This document shows, piece after piece, positions 8,942 through 20,352 of a stretch of DNA of 64,000 bases. The DNA is from Streptomyces rapamycinicus NRRL 5491 (GTDB lineage: Bacteria > Actinomycetota > Actinomycetes > Streptomycetales > Streptomycetaceae), in assembly GCF_024298965.1 (NCBI RefSeq), contig NZ_CP085193.1, positions 4,092,001-4,156,000 of the forward strand, given 5' to 3'. The first letter of the stretch is position 1; every line of letters starts with the position of its first letter. Position numbers and translations under genes: made by a program. The notes beneath the pieces are model-generated. The model was not told the DNA's origin and did not search any database. It saw only the letters and a list, made by a program, of their open reading frames with translations.

Positions 8942-9052
8942 CTGGGTCCGCCCCTTCTCATCGCCTTGCCCACACCTCACCGGGGAGCGTGCTCGCACCC
9001 CTCCTGGTCATCAAACCAGCTTACGGGCCGCGGCAGCGGACCCAGGGGTGAG

Positions 9053-9859
9053 TCAGAGGTCACGGTCGTAGAACGGCCGCACCCGCCCCAGCATCCAGTC
9101 GGCCACCGGATCGCCCTGCGCCACGTCCAGCAGCACCAGCTGAACCTTCCACGGCACCGGCACCGAGCCGAGTGCGCGGCCCAGCGCCTCCACCGCGCGC
9201 GCCTGCCCCTCGGGGCCGGGCTCGTCGAGCTGCACACCGACGAAGAGGGCCGGTTCGTCGCCCTCGACGCTGGCCAGGGCGCGCCGGGCGGTCCGCACTC
9301 CGGTGCCCTTGGCGAACTCGATCCCGGCGGCGGCCAGGAAGTCCACCGGCTCGTCCTGCCAGTCCGGTTCGAAGAGCCGCACCCGGCCGCCGTTGGCCGG
9401 GCCGTCGAGCTCGCTACGCCCGGCGCGGCACAACTCCCGGACGGCGGGCGGAGGCAGTGGTACGACCACCGCGCCACCGGGGTTCACCGCGATGCCGAGC
9501 TGGGGCGGCAGCCCGCGGGCGAACTCCACGGCCGGGGCGACGGTGAAGGACATATGGGAGCCGACGAGCTGGAGGAACTGCCGCTCGGAGCTGAACACCG
9601 GGACATACGCGCCGCCGTCGATCTCCATCGTGGGCAGATCGAGGCTCGGGCTGCCCGGGCCCCCGCCGTTGGGCAGCGGAATCCAGAGGTGGCTGCGGGA
9701 GAGCGTCTCGACGATGCGCGCTCCGGCGCCGGGGACGTCGACGGAGGCGGCCATCACCTCTTCGAGCTCATTGCCGGGAAACGCTGGATGCGCGGCATAC
9801 CCGCCGTCCGGGAATCCTCCGTGCGCCGGGGCCACTCCGTACTGCTCCGGGAAGCTCAT
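9053..9859 (-). CDS. SseB-family protein (paralogue 2)
   Basis: 268 residues from ATG 9859. After a Gly/Pro/Tyr-rich leader of about 25 residues come an N-terminal SseB-like domain (SHLWIPLPNGGG; GAYVPVFSSERQFLQLVG) and a C-terminal SseB-like domain ending DPVADWMLGRVRPFYDRDL at the extreme C-terminus. The segment AVNPGGAVVVPLPPPAVREL is typical of actinomycete members. It lies 111 bp upstream of paralogue 1 on the same strand, so an operon is likely. Being next to a glycine/serine catabolic block fits the family name, but that link is inference. Confidence 0.8.
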   Translation of the reverse strand: MSFPEQYGVAPAHGGFPDGGYAAHPAFPGNELEEVMAASVDVPGAGARIVETLSRSHLWIPLPNGGGPGSPSLDLPTMEIDGGAYVPVFSSERQFLQLVGSHMSFTVAPAVEFARGLPPQLGIAVNPGGAVVVPLPPPAVRELCRAGRSELDGPANGGRVRLFEPDWQDEPVDFLAAAGIEFAKGTGVRTARRALASVEGDEPALFVGVQLDEPGPEGQARAVEALGRALGSVPVPWKVQLVLLDVAQGDPVADWMLGRVRPFYDRDL

Positions 9860-10035
9860 CTTCGTCCAACCGCCATCTCGTCCGACCTGCCCGAAGCACC
9901 CTAACCGCTGGGCGGTCCGGGGCCGGAGGGGGCGGCGGCGATCTCCACAGCACTTCCCCACCTCGCCCGGACTCGTCCTCGTCACGCTGTGTGATGCCAA
10001 TGGCCGATTTTCGGCCACTCGGGGGAGAGGCGTGA

Positions 10036-10734
10036 TCACTCGAAGGAGATGCAGCGCAGCGCGCTCGCGCCCCGCCGGTCCAGCAGCACCGCCGAGGCGC
10101 ACCCCCGCGGCGGCCGCCCCTCCTCCATCCCGGTGATCAGCCGCCGCATCGCGCGCAGATGCCGCCCGAACGCGTAGGCGGAGACCCCGCGGCCACGGGC
10201 GGCCTGGCCCTCCAGCGCCTCCGTGGCGCCCACGTCCAGCAGCACCATGTGGAGACTGCGGCCCCGGCGCCGCACGTCCCGCGCCAGCCAGCGGCGGACC
10301 CACGGCAGCGCCCCGCAGTCGTGCACCACGACGCTCGCGCCCGAGCGCAGCGCCCGGCGCAGCCCCGCGTAGTGGGCGTACCGGACCAGCGGGCGGTAGA
10401 GCGCGTACGGCAGCCAGCCGGGCAGCCGGCGCTCCCACACCTCCCGGGTGTTCTGCGAGTCCACCCTGATCACGACCGCGCCCGTCTCGTCCAGGAGCGG
10501 CACCGTCCGATTGATCAGGGTGCTCTTGCCACTGCCCGGCAGCCCGGAGGCGACCAGCACATCCCCCGCCGGAAAGCGCAGCTCACACGGGTCCGCACCA
10601 CCGCCCTCCACCCCCGCGCGCAGATCGTGCACCGCGCTTCTTCGACCCGGGCGGGCCGTCGACCCGGAGGGTGTGCGCCCACGCCGCGCCGGCAGGAGCC
10701 TCTGTGTCGTCGCGTGCGTTCCCTGCCCATGCAC
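10036..10734 (-). CDS. P-loop ATPase/kinase-like protein
   Basis: Up to 232 residues; the start is uncertain because the first 40 residues are Arg/Pro-rich. Walker A is SGLPGSGKSTLINR (about residues 63-76), followed by GAVVIRVDSQNTREVWERR and a Walker B-like VVVHDCGALPW, then the lid-like stretch LARDVRRRGRSLHMVLLDV. This pattern matches the predicted-kinase/zeta-toxin-like AAA_33 group that phosphorylates small molecules or tRNA-like substrates. It is transcribed away from the gcv operon and shares the intergenic region with the glycine riboswitch. Substrate unknown. Confidence 0.7.
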   Translation of the reverse strand: MHGQGTHATTQRLLPARRGRTPSGSTARPGRRSAVHDLRAGVEGGGADPCELRFPAGDVLVASGLPGSGKSTLINRTVPLLDETGAVVIRVDSQNTREVWERRLPGWLPYALYRPLVRYAHYAGLRRALRSGASVVVHDCGALPWVRRWLARDVRRRGRSLHMVLLDVGATEALEGQAARGRGVSAYAFGRHLRAMRRLITGMEEGRPPRGCASAVLLDRRGASALRCISFE

Positions 10735-10907
10735 CGTGATCGTCCTCCCAGGTCGGTCAACGCTGCTCGTACCCGCAGAGTGTCAAGAAAAGGTAATGTC
10801 GGGCAAGGCTGCCCCTGTCCGGGCGGCCGGAGCCCGGTCGGATCGGGGCTTCCCTTCTCGCCCATACATGCGATGATGTCGGCGCAACTCCATACCGGCC
10901 GCTTGAA

Positions 10908-11126
10908 TCCGCGCGGGAGAGTCCTTGGTCGTCGGCATCCGTGCCGGGTGTCCAGGGCGCCGAAGGAGCAAGTCCTCCCTTGAATCTCTCAGGCCCCGAT
11001 ACCGCACGGACGAGGCAGATCTGAAAAGCGGGCCGCGCGGGCGCGGCTCCACCCAAGGTGCAAGTCGGGCCCCTTACGGGCGTCACGGCGAACCTCTCAG
11101 GTTCCGATGACAGATGGGGAGGACGC
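10908..11126 (+). promoter_or_regulatory. Tandem glycine riboswitch upstream of gcvT
   Basis: Two aptamer cores are visible. The first holds GCGGGAGAGTCC near 10913, CGCCGAAGGAGCAA near 10959 and GAATCTCTCAGGC near 10983. The second holds ACCCAAGGTGCAAG near 11050, CCTCTCAGG near 11093 and ends with GATGGGGAGG. These are the conserved elements of the gcvT RNA motif. It ends about 60 nt before gcvT and in this family turns the glycine cleavage operon on when glycine binds. No clear terminator stem separates it from the GTG, so control may be at translation or by another route. Confidence 0.93.
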
Positions 11127-11184
11127 ACGCGTCCTTGTCGTCCGTCCTCGCCGTCGCGCGACCCCGACCTCTGGAGCCTGAATC

Positions 11185-12299
<1,115 letters not shown>

Positions 12300-12312
<13 letters not shown>

Positions 12313-12339
12313 GCCTCTCCGGGCGCGAGCGCTGAGCCT
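12300..12339. repeat. 17-bp direct repeat duplicating the gcvT stop region
   Basis: GCGCGAGCGCTGAGCCT occurs at 12300-12316, where it includes the gcvT stop, and again at 12323-12339. The copies are 23 bp apart. The second copy lies wholly in the gcvT-gcvH spacer. It is a small local duplication of a gene end. Confidence 0.85.
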
Positions 12340-12492
12340 GCCCGAGCATGAAGCGGAGCCCCGGCCCATCGTTGAGCGGCGGCCGCGGCGGGCCCGGCCC
12401 ATCGCACCCCCGGCGTCGTATCCCTGGGCGCCGCATCCCACCAGCTAAGACCCGTTTCCCAAGCACTCCCCCGTATCCAGGAGAATCGGACC

Positions 12493-12873
12493 ATGAGCAA
12501 CCCCCAGCAGCTGCGGTACAGCAAGGAGCACGAGTGGCTGTCGGCCGCCGGCGAGGACGGCGTGTCGACGATCGGCATCACCGAATTCGCGGCCAACGCG
12601 CTCGGCGACGTCGTCTATGTCCAGCTCCCGGACGTCGGCTCCACGGTCTCCGCCGGTGACACCTGCGGTGAGCTGGAGTCCACCAAGTCGGTCAGCGACC
12701 TGTACACGCCGGTCTCCGGTGAGGTCACCGAGATCAACGAGGACGTGGTGAACGATCCGGCGCTGGTGAATTCCGCCCCCTTCGAGGGCGGCTGGCTGTT
12801 CAAGGTGCGGGTGACGAGCGAGCCGGAGGACCTGCTCTCCGCCGACGAGTACACCGCCTTCGCCGAAAACTGA
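12493..12873 (+). CDS. gcvH: Glycine cleavage system H protein (lipoyl carrier)
   Basis: 126 residues, the usual length. The lipoyl-attachment motif [13 protein letters not shown] places the modified lysine at residue 65. Other family marks are YSKEHEWL near the N-terminus, [19 protein letters not shown], and the C-terminal [10 protein letters not shown]. It shuttles the aminomethyl intermediate from GcvP to GcvT and the reduced lipoate back to dihydrolipoamide dehydrogenase. AGGAGAATC at 12479-12487 precedes the ATG. It sits between gcvT and glyA with the same orientation and is expected to be under the glycine riboswitch. Confidence 0.98.
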   Translation: MSNPQQLRYSKEHEWLSAAGEDGVSTIGITEFAANALGDVVYVQLPDVGSTVSAGDTCGELESTKSVSDLYTPVSGEVTEINEDVVNDPALVNSAPFEGGWLFKVRVTSEPEDLLSADEYTAFAEN

Positions 12874-12899
12874 CCCTCCTTATTCGATCGGGACCCTCG

Positions 12900-14180
12900 A
12901 TGTCGCTTCTCAACAGCTCCCTGCACGAGCTCGACCCGGACGTCGCCGCTGCTGTCGACGCCGAACTCCACCGCCAGCAGTCCACCCTGGAGATGATCGC
13001 CTCGGAGAACTTCGCCCCGGCGGCGGTCATGGAGGCCCAGGGCTCGGTCCTGACCAACAAGTACGCCGAGGGCTACCCCGGCCGCCGCTACTACGGCGGC
13101 TGTGAGCACGTCGACGTGGTCGAGCAGATCGCCATCGACCGGGTGAAGGAGCTCTTCGGCGCCGAGGCGGCGAACGTCCAGCCGCACTCGGGCGCCCAGG
13201 CCAACGCGGCCGCGATGTTCGCCCTGCTCTCCCCCGGCGACACCATCCTGGGGCTGAACCTGGCGCACGGCGGCCATCTGACCCACGGCATGAAGATCAA
13301 CTTCTCCGGCAAGCTCTACAACGTGGTGCCCTACCACGTGGACGCCGAGACCGGTCTGGTCGACATGGACGAGGTCGAGCGGCTGGCCAAGGAGCACCGC
13401 CCCAAGCTGGTGATCGCGGGCTGGTCTGCGTACCCGCGCCAGCTGGACTTCGCCGCGTTCCGCCGGATCGCGGACGAGGTCGGCGCGTACCTGATGGTCG
13501 ACATGGCCCACTTCGCGGGTCTGGTGGCGGCCGGGCTGCACCCCTCGCCCGTACCGCACGCCCATGTGGTGACCACCACCACCCACAAGACCCTGGGCGG
13601 TCCGCGCGGTGGCGTGATCCTCTCCACCGCCGACCTGGCCAAGAAGATCAACTCGGCGGTCTTCCCGGGCCAGCAGGGCGGCCCACTGGAGCATGTCATC
13701 GCGGCGAAGGCGGTGTCCTTCAAGGTGGCGGCGAGCTCGGCGTTCAAGGAGCGCCAGGAGCGCACGCTGGAGGGCGCCAGGATCCTCGCCGAGCGCCTGA
13801 CCCAGGACGATGTGCGGGAGGTGGGCGTCGCCGTCCTCTCCGGCGGCACCGATGTCCATCTGGTCCTGGTCGATCTGCGCGACTCCGAGCTGGACGGGCG
13901 GCAGGCCGAGGACCGGCTGCACGAGGTCGGCATCACGGTCAACCGCAACGCGATCCCCAACGACCCGCGGCCCCCGATGGTCACCTCGGGTCTGCGGATC
14001 GGCACCCCGGCGCTGGCCACGCGCGGCTTCACCACGGAGGACTTCCGCGAGGTCGCCGACGTGATCGCGGAGACGCTCAAGGCGCCCTCTCCCTTCGGGG
14101 CGGCTGACGCGGAGGCGCTGAAGGCCCGGGTCACCGCCCTGGCCGACAAGCACCCGCTGTACGCGCACCTGTCCGAGTAA
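12900..14180 (+). CDS. glyA: Serine hydroxymethyltransferase
   Basis: 426 residues. PLP-lysine is K230 in [14 protein letters not shown]; the PLP-ring and pyridine-N contacts H204 and D201 are in [19 protein letters not shown]. Substrate-side motifs [11 protein letters not shown] and [14 protein letters not shown] are intact, as is the C-terminal [12 protein letters not shown]. It interconverts serine plus THF with glycine plus methylene-THF. It starts 26 bp after gcvH with a weak ribosome-binding site (GGGACCCTCG). In this operon it can turn glycine, with the one-carbon unit made by GcvT, into serine, which SdaA next door can deaminate. Confidence 0.98.
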   Translation: MSLLNSSLHELDPDVAAAVDAELHRQQSTLEMIASENFAPAAVMEAQGSVLTNKYAEGYPGRRYYGGCEHVDVVEQIAIDRVKELFGAEAANVQPHSGAQANAAAMFALLSPGDTILGLNLAHGGHLTHGMKINFSGKLYNVVPYHVDAETGLVDMDEVERLAKEHRPKLVIAGWSAYPRQLDFAAFRRIADEVGAYLMVDMAHFAGLVAAGLHPSPVPHAHVVTTTTHKTLGGPRGGVILSTADLAKKINSAVFPGQQGGPLEHVIAAKAVSFKVAASSAFKERQERTLEGARILAERLTQDDVREVGVAVLSGGTDVHLVLVDLRDSELDGRQAEDRLHEVGITVNRNAIPNDPRPPMVTSGLRIGTPALATRGFTTEDFREVADVIAETLKAPSPFGAADAEALKARVTALADKHPLYAHLSE

Positions 14181-14198
14181 GCCGGAGCAACCCGGACC

Positions 14199-14226
14199 GG
14201 GGGCGCGTCCGCCCTGGCGCGCCCCC
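14199..14226 (+). terminator. Hairpin terminator after glyA
   Basis: GGGGGCGCG (14199-14207) pairs perfectly with CGCGCCCCC (14218-14226) across a 10-nt loop, 18 nt after the glyA stop. There is no U-tract. It probably ends the gcvT-gcvH-glyA transcript before sdaA. Confidence 0.6.
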
Positions 14227-14307
14227 GCCGCACCACCCCACGCACGGCCCGCACGCTTCCCCGGCGGGCACACGCTTCCCCCGGCGTGCAGACGAAGGAG
14301 TCTCCCG

Positions 14308-15690
<1,383 letters not shown>

Positions 15691-15704
15691 CGGAGGGAAC
15701 GCAG

Positions 15705-17528
15705 GTGGGGTCGGCTGATGCCCCGGCGATACGGGTGCCGGTCGGGGAAGACTCGGAACGCTGGGCCAGCCGGGCGACGAGCCGACGGGTGCTGCTCGTC
15801 GTGCACAATGTCACTTCGGCAGGCCGCCTGCTGGATGTGCTGCCGCTGTTCCACGACGACTTCCGGGTACAACTCCTGGTCACCTCGACCGAGTCATCCG
15901 CGTTTCAGGCCGGAATCGGCGAGTTGTTCACGGAGTTGGGTCTGCCCGTGCTGCCCTGGGAGCAGGCGTTGGCGACACCGGTGGCCCTGGCGATCGCCGC
16001 GAGCTTCGGCGGGCAACTCCAGGGCATACAGGGCAAATTGGCCGTCCTGTCGCATGGAGTCGGATACACTAAGAAGCTAAGCGAGCCGCGAGCCGCGAGC
16101 CGCGAGCCGCGAGCCGCGAGCCGCGAGCCGCGAGCCGCGAGCCGCGAGCCGACATTCGGCCTGTCGCCGGAGTGGCTGCTGGCGGACGGCAAGCCCTTCG
16201 TGGACGGCCTCGTCCTCTCACACCCGGAGCAGCTGGAGCGGTTGCGGCGGGTATGCCCGGAAGCCGAGAGGGCATCCGTACTCGCCGGCGACCCCTGCTT
16301 CGACCGCATGCTGGCCGGGCGTTCCCACCGGGAGCGGTTCCGCCGCGCCCTGGGTGTGCGCCAGGGACAGCGTCTCGTCGTACTGAATTCCACGTGGAAT
16401 CCCGAGAGTTTGTTCGGAAACGGGGGCGGCGAGGACGTCCTGCCGAGCCTGCTGCCCCGGCTCACCTCCGAGCTGCCCACTGACGACTACCGGCTGGCGG
16501 CCGTGCTGCATCCGAATATCTGGTACGGACACGGACCGGGGCAGATACGCGTCTGGCTGGACCGGGCGCGCCGCGGCGGACTGGCACTGATCGACCCCGT
16601 GCACGCGTGGCGACAGGCCCTTCTGGCGGCGGATGTCGTTCTGGGGGATTTCGGGGCGGTGTCCTACTACGCCGCGGCGTTGGACATCCCCGTGCTGCTC
16701 GCGTCCGCCGCACAGGACAGGCTGGACCCGGAGGCGCCGCTCGCGACGTTCGTCCAGGAGGCCCCCCGGCTCGACCCGCACGGACCGCTGCGAGACCAGC
16801 TGGAGGGCCTGCTCGCCCGGCACCGCCCGTCGGCCGCAACCAGTCCGGCGGAGTACGTCAGCTCGGCCCCGGGCGCGTCGGCGGCACTGCTGCGGAGGCT
16901 CTTCTACCTGCTCATGGATCTGCCAGAACCCGCGGCCCCGGCGCTGCTGGAGCCGCTGCCGCTGCCGCCGTACGATCCCCCACCGCGTACGGCCCCTCTG
17001 AACGTCCGTACGCGCGTCCGGGGAGCGGATGTCACGCTCGAGCGCTCCACGGGGCACCCGTACGACGCGGTCGGCGAGACGCACCTCGCCGTGCACGAGG
17101 ACACCCGGGACCCCGGCAGCCTGGCGCCGGCTGATGTGATCTTCCGTGCGGGGCGGCCGGACGACCCCCGCTTGGGCGGCCCGGAGGAGTGGACCGCCGA
17201 GGTGCTGCGCCGGTATCCGCACTGCTCGCTCGCCGTGTACGTGACCGGCCCGCACAGCTGTGCCGTGCGTGACCGGGAGCACGGCGTGCTACGGCTGTCG
17301 GCGGGCCCGGGAGCGGACGCCGATCCGGCGGCCTACGCCTCCGCGCTCCACGCGTGGCTGGCGGGCGGCGGTGCGGTGGCGCCGGGCGGGACGACGCTCC
17401 GGGTGCACGCGGCCGGCCGCGTGCACCCGGTGACCGTGACTCCCGCTACTCCGCCTGCTGGGCCGTCTCGCAGCGCAGCCGCAGACGGGCCAGGTAGCCC
17501 AGGTGCGGAGTGGCCTTTTCCGGCCTGA
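15705..17528 (+). CDS. GT-B-fold protein resembling CDP-glycerol transferases, carrying a 7-bp repeat tract
   Basis: 607 residues from GTG 15705 with GGAGGGAAC in front. An N-terminal Rossmann-like half (RRVLLVVHNVTSAGRLLDVL; LAVLSHGVGYTKK) is joined to a C-terminal half with LVVLNSTWNPESLFG, AAVLHPNIWY and DVVLGDFGAVSYYAAALDIPVLL. That is the layout of CDP-glycerol glycerophosphotransferase-like and epimerase-like GT-B proteins. Related Streptomyces proteins are often labelled only translation initiation factor 2-like or hypothetical. Between the halves, residues 126-149 are Glu-Pro-Arg-Ala-Ser repeats from ten 7-bp units, so unit gain or loss would shift the frame. The 3' end overlaps the convergent NTPase gene by 83 bp. 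Exact reaction unknown. Confidence 0.75.
   Translation: MGSADAPAIRVPVGEDSERWASRATSRRVLLVVHNVTSAGRLLDVLPLFHDDFRVQLLVTSTESSAFQAGIGELFTELGLPVLPWEQALATPVALAIAASFGGQLQGIQGKLAVLSHGVGYTKKLSEPRAASREPRAASREPRAASREPTFGLSPEWLLADGKPFVDGLVLSHPEQLERLRRVCPEAERASVLAGDPCFDRMLAGRSHRERFRRALGVRQGQRLVVLNSTWNPESLFGNGGGEDVLPSLLPRLTSELPTDDYRLAAVLHPNIWYGHGPGQIRVWLDRARRGGLALIDPVHAWRQALLAADVVLGDFGAVSYYAAALDIPVLLASAAQDRLDPEAPLATFVQEAPRLDPHGPLRDQLEGLLARHRPSAATSPAEYVSSAPGASAALLRRLFYLLMDLPEPAAPALLEPLPLPPYDPPPRTAPLNVRTRVRGADVTLERSTGHPYDAVGETHLAVHEDTRDPGSLAPADVIFRAGRPDDPRLGGPEEWTAEVLRRYPHCSLAVYVTGPHSCAVRDREHGVLRLSAGPGADADPAAYASALHAWLAGGGAVAPGGTTLRVHAAGRVHPVTVTPATPPAGPSRSAAADGPGSPGAEWPFPA
16081..16150 (+). repeat. Ten perfect copies of 7-bp GCGAGCC inside a coding region
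   Basis: Bases 16081-16150 are exactly ten tandem GCGAGCC units. The gene reads through in frame only for copy numbers of 10 plus or minus multiples of 3; other numbers shift the downstream frame. No frame of the unit contains a stop codon, so truncation would come downstream. This is the architecture of a simple-sequence contingency locus. Confidence 0.95.
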
Positions 17529-19578
17529 GCAGGCGCTCAGCCTCAGCGATCTTCGTCAGGGCCGCGGAGTCCTCACCGGCGTCGTGCAGCGTCTCGGCGA
17601 GGTCCGTGAGGGTACGGGCCTGGTTGTACGCCTCTCCCCGCTCCGCGAAGAAGTCCCGCGCGGCCTCCAGGCGACGGCGGGACTCTGTCAACTGTCCCAG
17701 GCCGCGCAGGGCACGTCCCTGGTGACGCCCGATCAAGGCGAGGGCGCGCGGAAGGTCCCCGGCACCCTCCTGGCCGGGGGTGATCCGCCGGTAGACGCCC
17801 TCCGCCTCGACGAACCGCTCGTACGCCGCCTCGTACCGCCATCGGTTCAAGCACAACAGGCCCAAGAACTCCACGGACGACGCCTCGCCCCGTAAGTGGC
17901 CCGCGGCTCGCTCGCAGGCGACGGCGGCGCGCACCGCGTGATCGGCCTCCTCCCACTGCCCCATCTCGCCCAGGCAGTGGCCCAGTTGGAAGTGCAGGGC
18001 ACCCGCCATGCTGGAACGCGGCTGGTGCTCGTCGGCGCACCGGGCCGCGATCCGCAGGGCGGGCAGCACCTCGTCCCAGTGTCCGGCCTTCAGCTGAAGT
18101 GGCCACAGCGCACGGGCCAGTCGCAGCGCCGTGTCGATGTGCTGGTACTCGTCCGCCACCGAGACCGCCCGCACCAGGTTCCCGGCCTCGGCCAGCAGGG
18201 CCGCCATGCCCTCGGCCGCCCCACGGAACGAGGGCCCCCGCGCGGGTGCGGGCTCGGTCCGCCAGCTCTGCGGAAGGGCCGCGTGAGCGGCGTGCAGCGA
18301 TCGGTTCAGCAGGCCGTCGAGCACCCGTGACACCGCCGCGAAGCACTCCGGGATCCCGTGCTCGGGTCCTGCGGCGTCGGCCAGATGGCGGCGCACCTCG
18401 GGCCGGAAGCGGTAGCGTCCGTCCCCCACCGGCTCCGCCAACTGCGCGTCCGCAGCCGCGGCGAGCATCCGGGCGGCCTCCTCCTCGGGGACGGCGGCGG
18501 CGTCCGAGGCCAGCCGGGCATCGATCGCGGGCCAGCCGCCCAGCGCGGTCAGCCGGCACAGCCGGGCCGTCTCGGGCCCGAGACGGCGGCACGCGTCCCG
18601 CGTCGTAGACAGCACCGGATGGTGCCCCGCGGGCTCGTCGGACGGATCCGGGAAGGCGGGTTCATCGGTCAGCAGGCGCATCGCCGCCGCCTTCAGGGCG
18701 AAGGCGTTGCCCGCGCAAGCGTTCAGCAGGTCGGGCATCCGCGGCTTGGCTCGCGCGACCCTGTCGGGCCCGGCCACCTTCCTCAGCATCCTCAAGCCGT
18801 CCCGCTCGCTCAGCGGTGGGACGGCGATGCGCTCCGCCTCCAGCGCGAACGGCGGACCGGACGCGACCACCAGGAGAAAGACCTCCGGCGTGGCCGGAAC
18901 GAGGTTGCGGACCTGCGCGACCGAGGACGCGTGGTCGATCGCCACCAGCGCCCTGCGGCCCGCCGTCAACCGCCGATAGAGCTGTTCCCGCCCCGCCTCG
19001 GTGGGCGGGATCCGCTCGGGCTCGACGCCCATGTGCCGCAGCAGGCGCGGCAGGACGGCGGCCGGTTCCAGCCCACCGTCTCCGGCGGCGTCGCGGAGGT
19101 CGACATAGAACTGCCCGTCGGGGTACCGCGCGACCTGGGCGGCGCCCCAGTGCAGGGCCACCGCGCTGGTGCCGATGCCGGGCGGACCGTGCAGCAGCGC
19201 GACCCGTGGCCGCCCGCCGGCGGCACGGGTCGCCTCCCGCTTCAGCCGCTTGAGGACGGCCTCGCGGTCGGTGAAGTCCCGCGTGGCGGGCGGCAGTCCC
19301 GCCCCGGGGCGCAGCGCCACCGCCGCGTCCGGCAGGCTCCGCAGCAGAAGGGCCCACTCGCCGGAGCGTCGGCCGTCCTCACTCAGGCGCGGATGCATCT
19401 GGCGCGCCAGCGCCTCCCACCCCTCCGCGGTGACCGGCAGCGGCGTCTCCCGGCCCAGGGTCCGTCTCACCAGCGCACCCGTCGACAGGAGCACCTGCTT
19501 GCCGACTTCTCCGGCCGCGCCGTTCCCCACCGCCGCAAGGAATGCGGTGAGCGCGCCCACCGTGACGATCTCGATCAC
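17446..19578 (-). CDS. TPR-containing NTPase (NB-ARC/STAND-like) with a degenerate Walker A
   Basis: 710 residues from GTG 19578 (GGGAGGGG upstream). The N-terminus is a short hydrophobic segment, MIEIVTVGALTAFLAAVGN. The NB-ARC-like core starts at FTDREAVLKRLKRE. Its P-loop reads GPPGIGTSA (131-139), with Thr137 where the ATP-binding Lys is expected. The Walker B-like strand is LVAIDHA (211-217) with one acidic residue followed by His. A winged-helix-like stretch and then TPR helices fill the C-terminal half (HFQLGHCLGEMGQWEEADHA; GRALRGLGQLTESRRRLEAA). STAND proteins are signalling or defence switches; this one may bind nucleotide poorly. It faces the GT-B gene and overlaps its 3' end. Confidence 0.82.
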   Translation of the reverse strand: MIEIVTVGALTAFLAAVGNGAAGEVGKQVLLSTGALVRRTLGRETPLPVTAEGWEALARQMHPRLSEDGRRSGEWALLLRSLPDAAVALRPGAGLPPATRDFTDREAVLKRLKREATRAAGGRPRVALLHGPPGIGTSAVALHWGAAQVARYPDGQFYVDLRDAAGDGGLEPAAVLPRLLRHMGVEPERIPPTEAGREQLYRRLTAGRRALVAIDHASSVAQVRNLVPATPEVFLLVVASGPPFALEAERIAVPPLSERDGLRMLRKVAGPDRVARAKPRMPDLLNACAGNAFALKAAAMRLLTDEPAFPDPSDEPAGHHPVLSTTRDACRRLGPETARLCRLTALGGWPAIDARLASDAAAVPEEEAARMLAAAADAQLAEPVGDGRYRFRPEVRRHLADAAGPEHGIPECFAAVSRVLDGLLNRSLHAAHAALPQSWRTEPAPARGPSFRGAAEGMAALLAEAGNLVRAVSVADEYQHIDTALRLARALWPLQLKAGHWDEVLPALRIAARCADEHQPRSSMAGALHFQLGHCLGEMGQWEEADHAVRAAVACERAAGHLRGEASSVEFLGLLCLNRWRYEAAYERFVEAEGVYRRITPGQEGAGDLPRALALIGRHQGRALRGLGQLTESRRRLEAARDFFAERGEAYNQARTLTDLAETLHDAGEDSAALTKIAEAERLLRPEKATPHLGYLARLRLRCETAQQAE

Positions 19579-19715
19579 ACCGGCCCCTCCCCTGGTCCCG
19601 GTCCGGTCCCTGGCCGGACTGTATCCCCGCGGTGTCTGCCCGGGAAAACCTTTCGGCCTCGGTGATCTCGTACCACGCGGGGCGGGCCCAGAACGTGCCG
19701 CGAGGCGAGGTCGGA

Positions 19716-19745
19716 TGTCACACTCCGGCGGGCTGCCCTGTCGTA
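19716..19745 (+). promoter_or_regulatory. Probable ECF41-type promoter
   Basis: TGTCACA at 19716-19722 matches the -35 heptamer reported for ECF41 sigma factors, and CGTA at 19742-19745 could stand in for the CGTC -10 motif. The spacer between them is 19 nt. It lies 50 bp before the AhpD-like gene, exactly where ECF41 modules carry their autoregulated promoter. Confidence 0.6.
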
Positions 19746-19778
19746 CCTGCGCAAGCCATTGCCAGCACAGGTACGACA
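19739..19778. promoter_or_regulatory. Perfect 11-bp inverted repeat in the ECF41 operon leader
   Basis: TGTCGTACCTG (19739-19749) and CAGGTACGACA (19768-19778) form a perfect inverted repeat with an 18-bp spacer. It overlaps the putative -10 and runs to just before the ribosome-binding site (GGAGAG). It may be an operator or a leader-RNA stem. Confidence 0.6.
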
Positions 19779-19794
19779 CGATGGAGAGCCCGCC

Positions 19795-20352
19795 ATGGCC
19801 CGTATCCCGCTCACCCCGCCCAGCACCCTGATAAACCGCATCGGCGCCTGGTACTCCCGGCGTACCTACGGCAAGGTGCTCGACCCCGGTCTGGCCGTCG
19901 GCCACAATCCGCGGGTGCTGCTCACCTACGTACGGCAGGAGCGCGGCGCCGCCAAGTGGAACCGCCTCGACCCGGGCCTCAAGCACCTCGCGGTCATGGC
20001 CGCGGCGGCCAGGATCAACTGCTCGTGGTGCATGGACTTCGGCCACTGGGAGGCCGGCAACCTGGGGCTCCCGATGGACAAGATCTCCAAGGTGCCGCGG
20101 TGGCACGACCACGAGGACGCCTTCACCGAGCTGGAGCTGCTCGTCCTGGAGTACGCCGAAGCGATGACCGAGACCGAGCCCCGCGTGACCGACGAGCTCG
20201 CGGCCGCCCTGATCGAGCGGCTCGGTGAGGCGGCGTTCGTCGAACTCACCGCCATGGTCGCCCTGGAGAACTACCGCTCGCGCGTCAACAGCGCCTTCGG
20301 TCTGACCAGCCAGGGCTTCTCGGACACCTGCGAGGTACCGTCGCAGGCGTGA
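19795..20352 (+). CDS. Carboxymuconolactone-decarboxylase/AhpD-like protein, ECF41 partner
   Basis: 185 residues from ATG 19795, preceded by GGAGAG. The AhpD-type redox motif is NCSWCMDFGHWEA, with two Cys in CxxC spacing and the downstream His. The helix LKHLAVMAAAARI before it is also typical. AhpD-like proteins reduce peroxidase partners or detoxify reactive species; decarboxylase activity is not implied. It is translationally coupled (GTGA overlap) to the sigma-factor gene that follows, the usual target-sigma pairing of ECF41 modules. The promoter matches the ECF41 consensus at -35. Confidence 0.88.
   Translation: MARIPLTPPSTLINRIGAWYSRRTYGKVLDPGLAVGHNPRVLLTYVRQERGAAKWNRLDPGLKHLAVMAAAARINCSWCMDFGHWEAGNLGLPMDKISKVPRWHDHEDAFTELELLVLEYAEAMTETEPRVTDELAAALIERLGEAAFVELTAMVALENYRSRVNSAFGLTSQGFSDTCEVPSQA

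Noticed and set aside
16081..16150. Assembly artefact or REP element
   Set aside because: The tract is in frame, lacks dyad symmetry and the flanking protein sequence continues normally, so a real microsatellite is more likely; raw-read checking is still advised in the finding.
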